A DNA stretch of 6,907 bases from positions 1 through 6,907 of the forward strand of contig WRAL01000075.1 in the NCBI GenBank assembly GCA_009780285.1, read 5' to 3'. Under the pieces are notes generated by a model. It saw only the letters and a list, made by a program, of their open reading frames with translations, was not told the origin of the DNA and ran no database searches. Below are positions 6,741 through 6,907 of this stretch, piece after piece. The stretch is from Treponema sp. (lineage in GTDB: Bacteria; Spirochaetota; Spirochaetia; Treponematales; Breznakiellaceae). A program made the translations under genes and the position numbers. How positions within the stretch are numbered: position 1 is the first letter of the stretch; every line of letters starts with the position of its first letter.

Positions 6741-6846
6741 TGTTCTGGAATATTCCAATGACGGTATGCAGGTTGAGGTAATTCCTTGCCCGGCAAGGAA
6801 TTACCGAACGTTGCAATTTAGCAAACCGAATATTCCGGAACACTAG
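6737..6846. repeat. Foldback repeat, copy 2 (110 bases, MITE-like)
   Basis: This copy shares its first CTAG (6737-6740) with the end of copy 1, so the period is 106 bases. The 19-base ends CTAGTGTTCTGGAATATTC (6737-6755) and its partner (6828-6846) have a single imperfect position. The inner perfect 14-base arms are 6777-6790 and 6792-6805 around one central base. Copies in the order CTAG, body, CTAG, body, CTAG suggest insertion of one element beside another at the same target type, or tandem duplication. Confidence 0.8.
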
Positions 6847-6882
6847 AGCCTCTTGCAAAACTCGGTTAGTTTTGCCGAGGCT
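6847..6882. repeat. Strong hairpin at the right edge, possibly the end of an insertion sequence
   Basis: AGCCTC (6847-6852) and GCAAAACT (6855-6862) pair with AGTTTTGC (6868-6875) and GAGGCT (6877-6882) around a 5-base loop, giving 14 base pairs with a small internal loop. The leading GAGCCTCTTGCAAAACT (6846-6862) resembles from memory the terminal inverted repeats of some IS5-family elements, and it directly follows a TA, a common target of that family. The partner end would lie outside the window. A smaller hairpin, GCCC (6895-6898) / GGGC (6902-6905), follows. The hairpin is certain; the insertion-sequence reading is tentative. Confidence 0.4.
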
Positions 6883-6907
6883 ATGCAGTTTCTCGCCCTA
6901 TGGGCTA

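Noticed and set aside
6631..6846. CRISPR array or tRNA/rRNA gene in the right-hand repeat region.
   Set aside because: There are only two adjoining 110-base units with no spacers, and the fold lacks tRNA-like arms or rRNA sequence.

Overview
The window looks like bacterial chromosomal DNA of moderate G+C (near 50 % by eye), densely coded, with strong GGAGG-type ribosome binding sites. DUF975, DUF1848, a glycan-processing pair and many foldback or IS-like sequences together suggest an anaerobic gut- or host-associated bacterium, perhaps a Treponema-like spirochaete or a Firmicute. That assignment is an inference from gene content and is weak.

Layout. Positions 1-47 carry the first 15 codons of a leftward gene cut by the window edge, possibly an insertion-sequence transposase. 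Its leader (49-99) folds into a nested hairpin that covers its ribosome binding site. A rightward promoter (143-171) then serves a DUF975 membrane protein (212-946). This converges, with a 13-base gap, on a block of four leftward genes. In transcription order these are a GH88 unsaturated glucuronyl hydrolase (6497-5322), a heparinase II/III-family polysaccharide lyase (5310-3319), a DUF1848 protein with a C-terminal radical-SAM-like cysteine cluster (3299-2358), and a class II CCA tRNA nucleotidyltransferase / poly(A) polymerase family enzyme (2333-960). Gaps are 11, 19 and 24 bases, so one operon is likely. The stretch 6498-6907 has no gene. It holds the presumed operon promoter, two tandem near-identical 110-base foldback repeats that share a CTAG, and at the right edge another strong hairpin that may be the end of an insertion sequence.

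How the genes fit together. The lyase and the GH88 enzyme form a classical two-step route. The lyase cleaves a uronic-acid polysaccharide or oligosaccharide by beta-elimination, leaving a 4,5-unsaturated uronate at the non-reducing end, and the GH88 enzyme removes that residue. Neither protein has a visible signal peptide, so both steps probably occur in the cytoplasm on imported oligosaccharides. No transporter or regulator lies in the window. DUF1848 and the CCA-family gene have no evident link to this pathway and may simply be co-transcribed.

The strongest candidates for undescribed biology are the tandem 110-base foldback element, whose imperfect stem pairs are all G-U wobbles in the rightward RNA, and the DUF1848 protein within a glycan operon. 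No complete novel defence or mobile system is visible.
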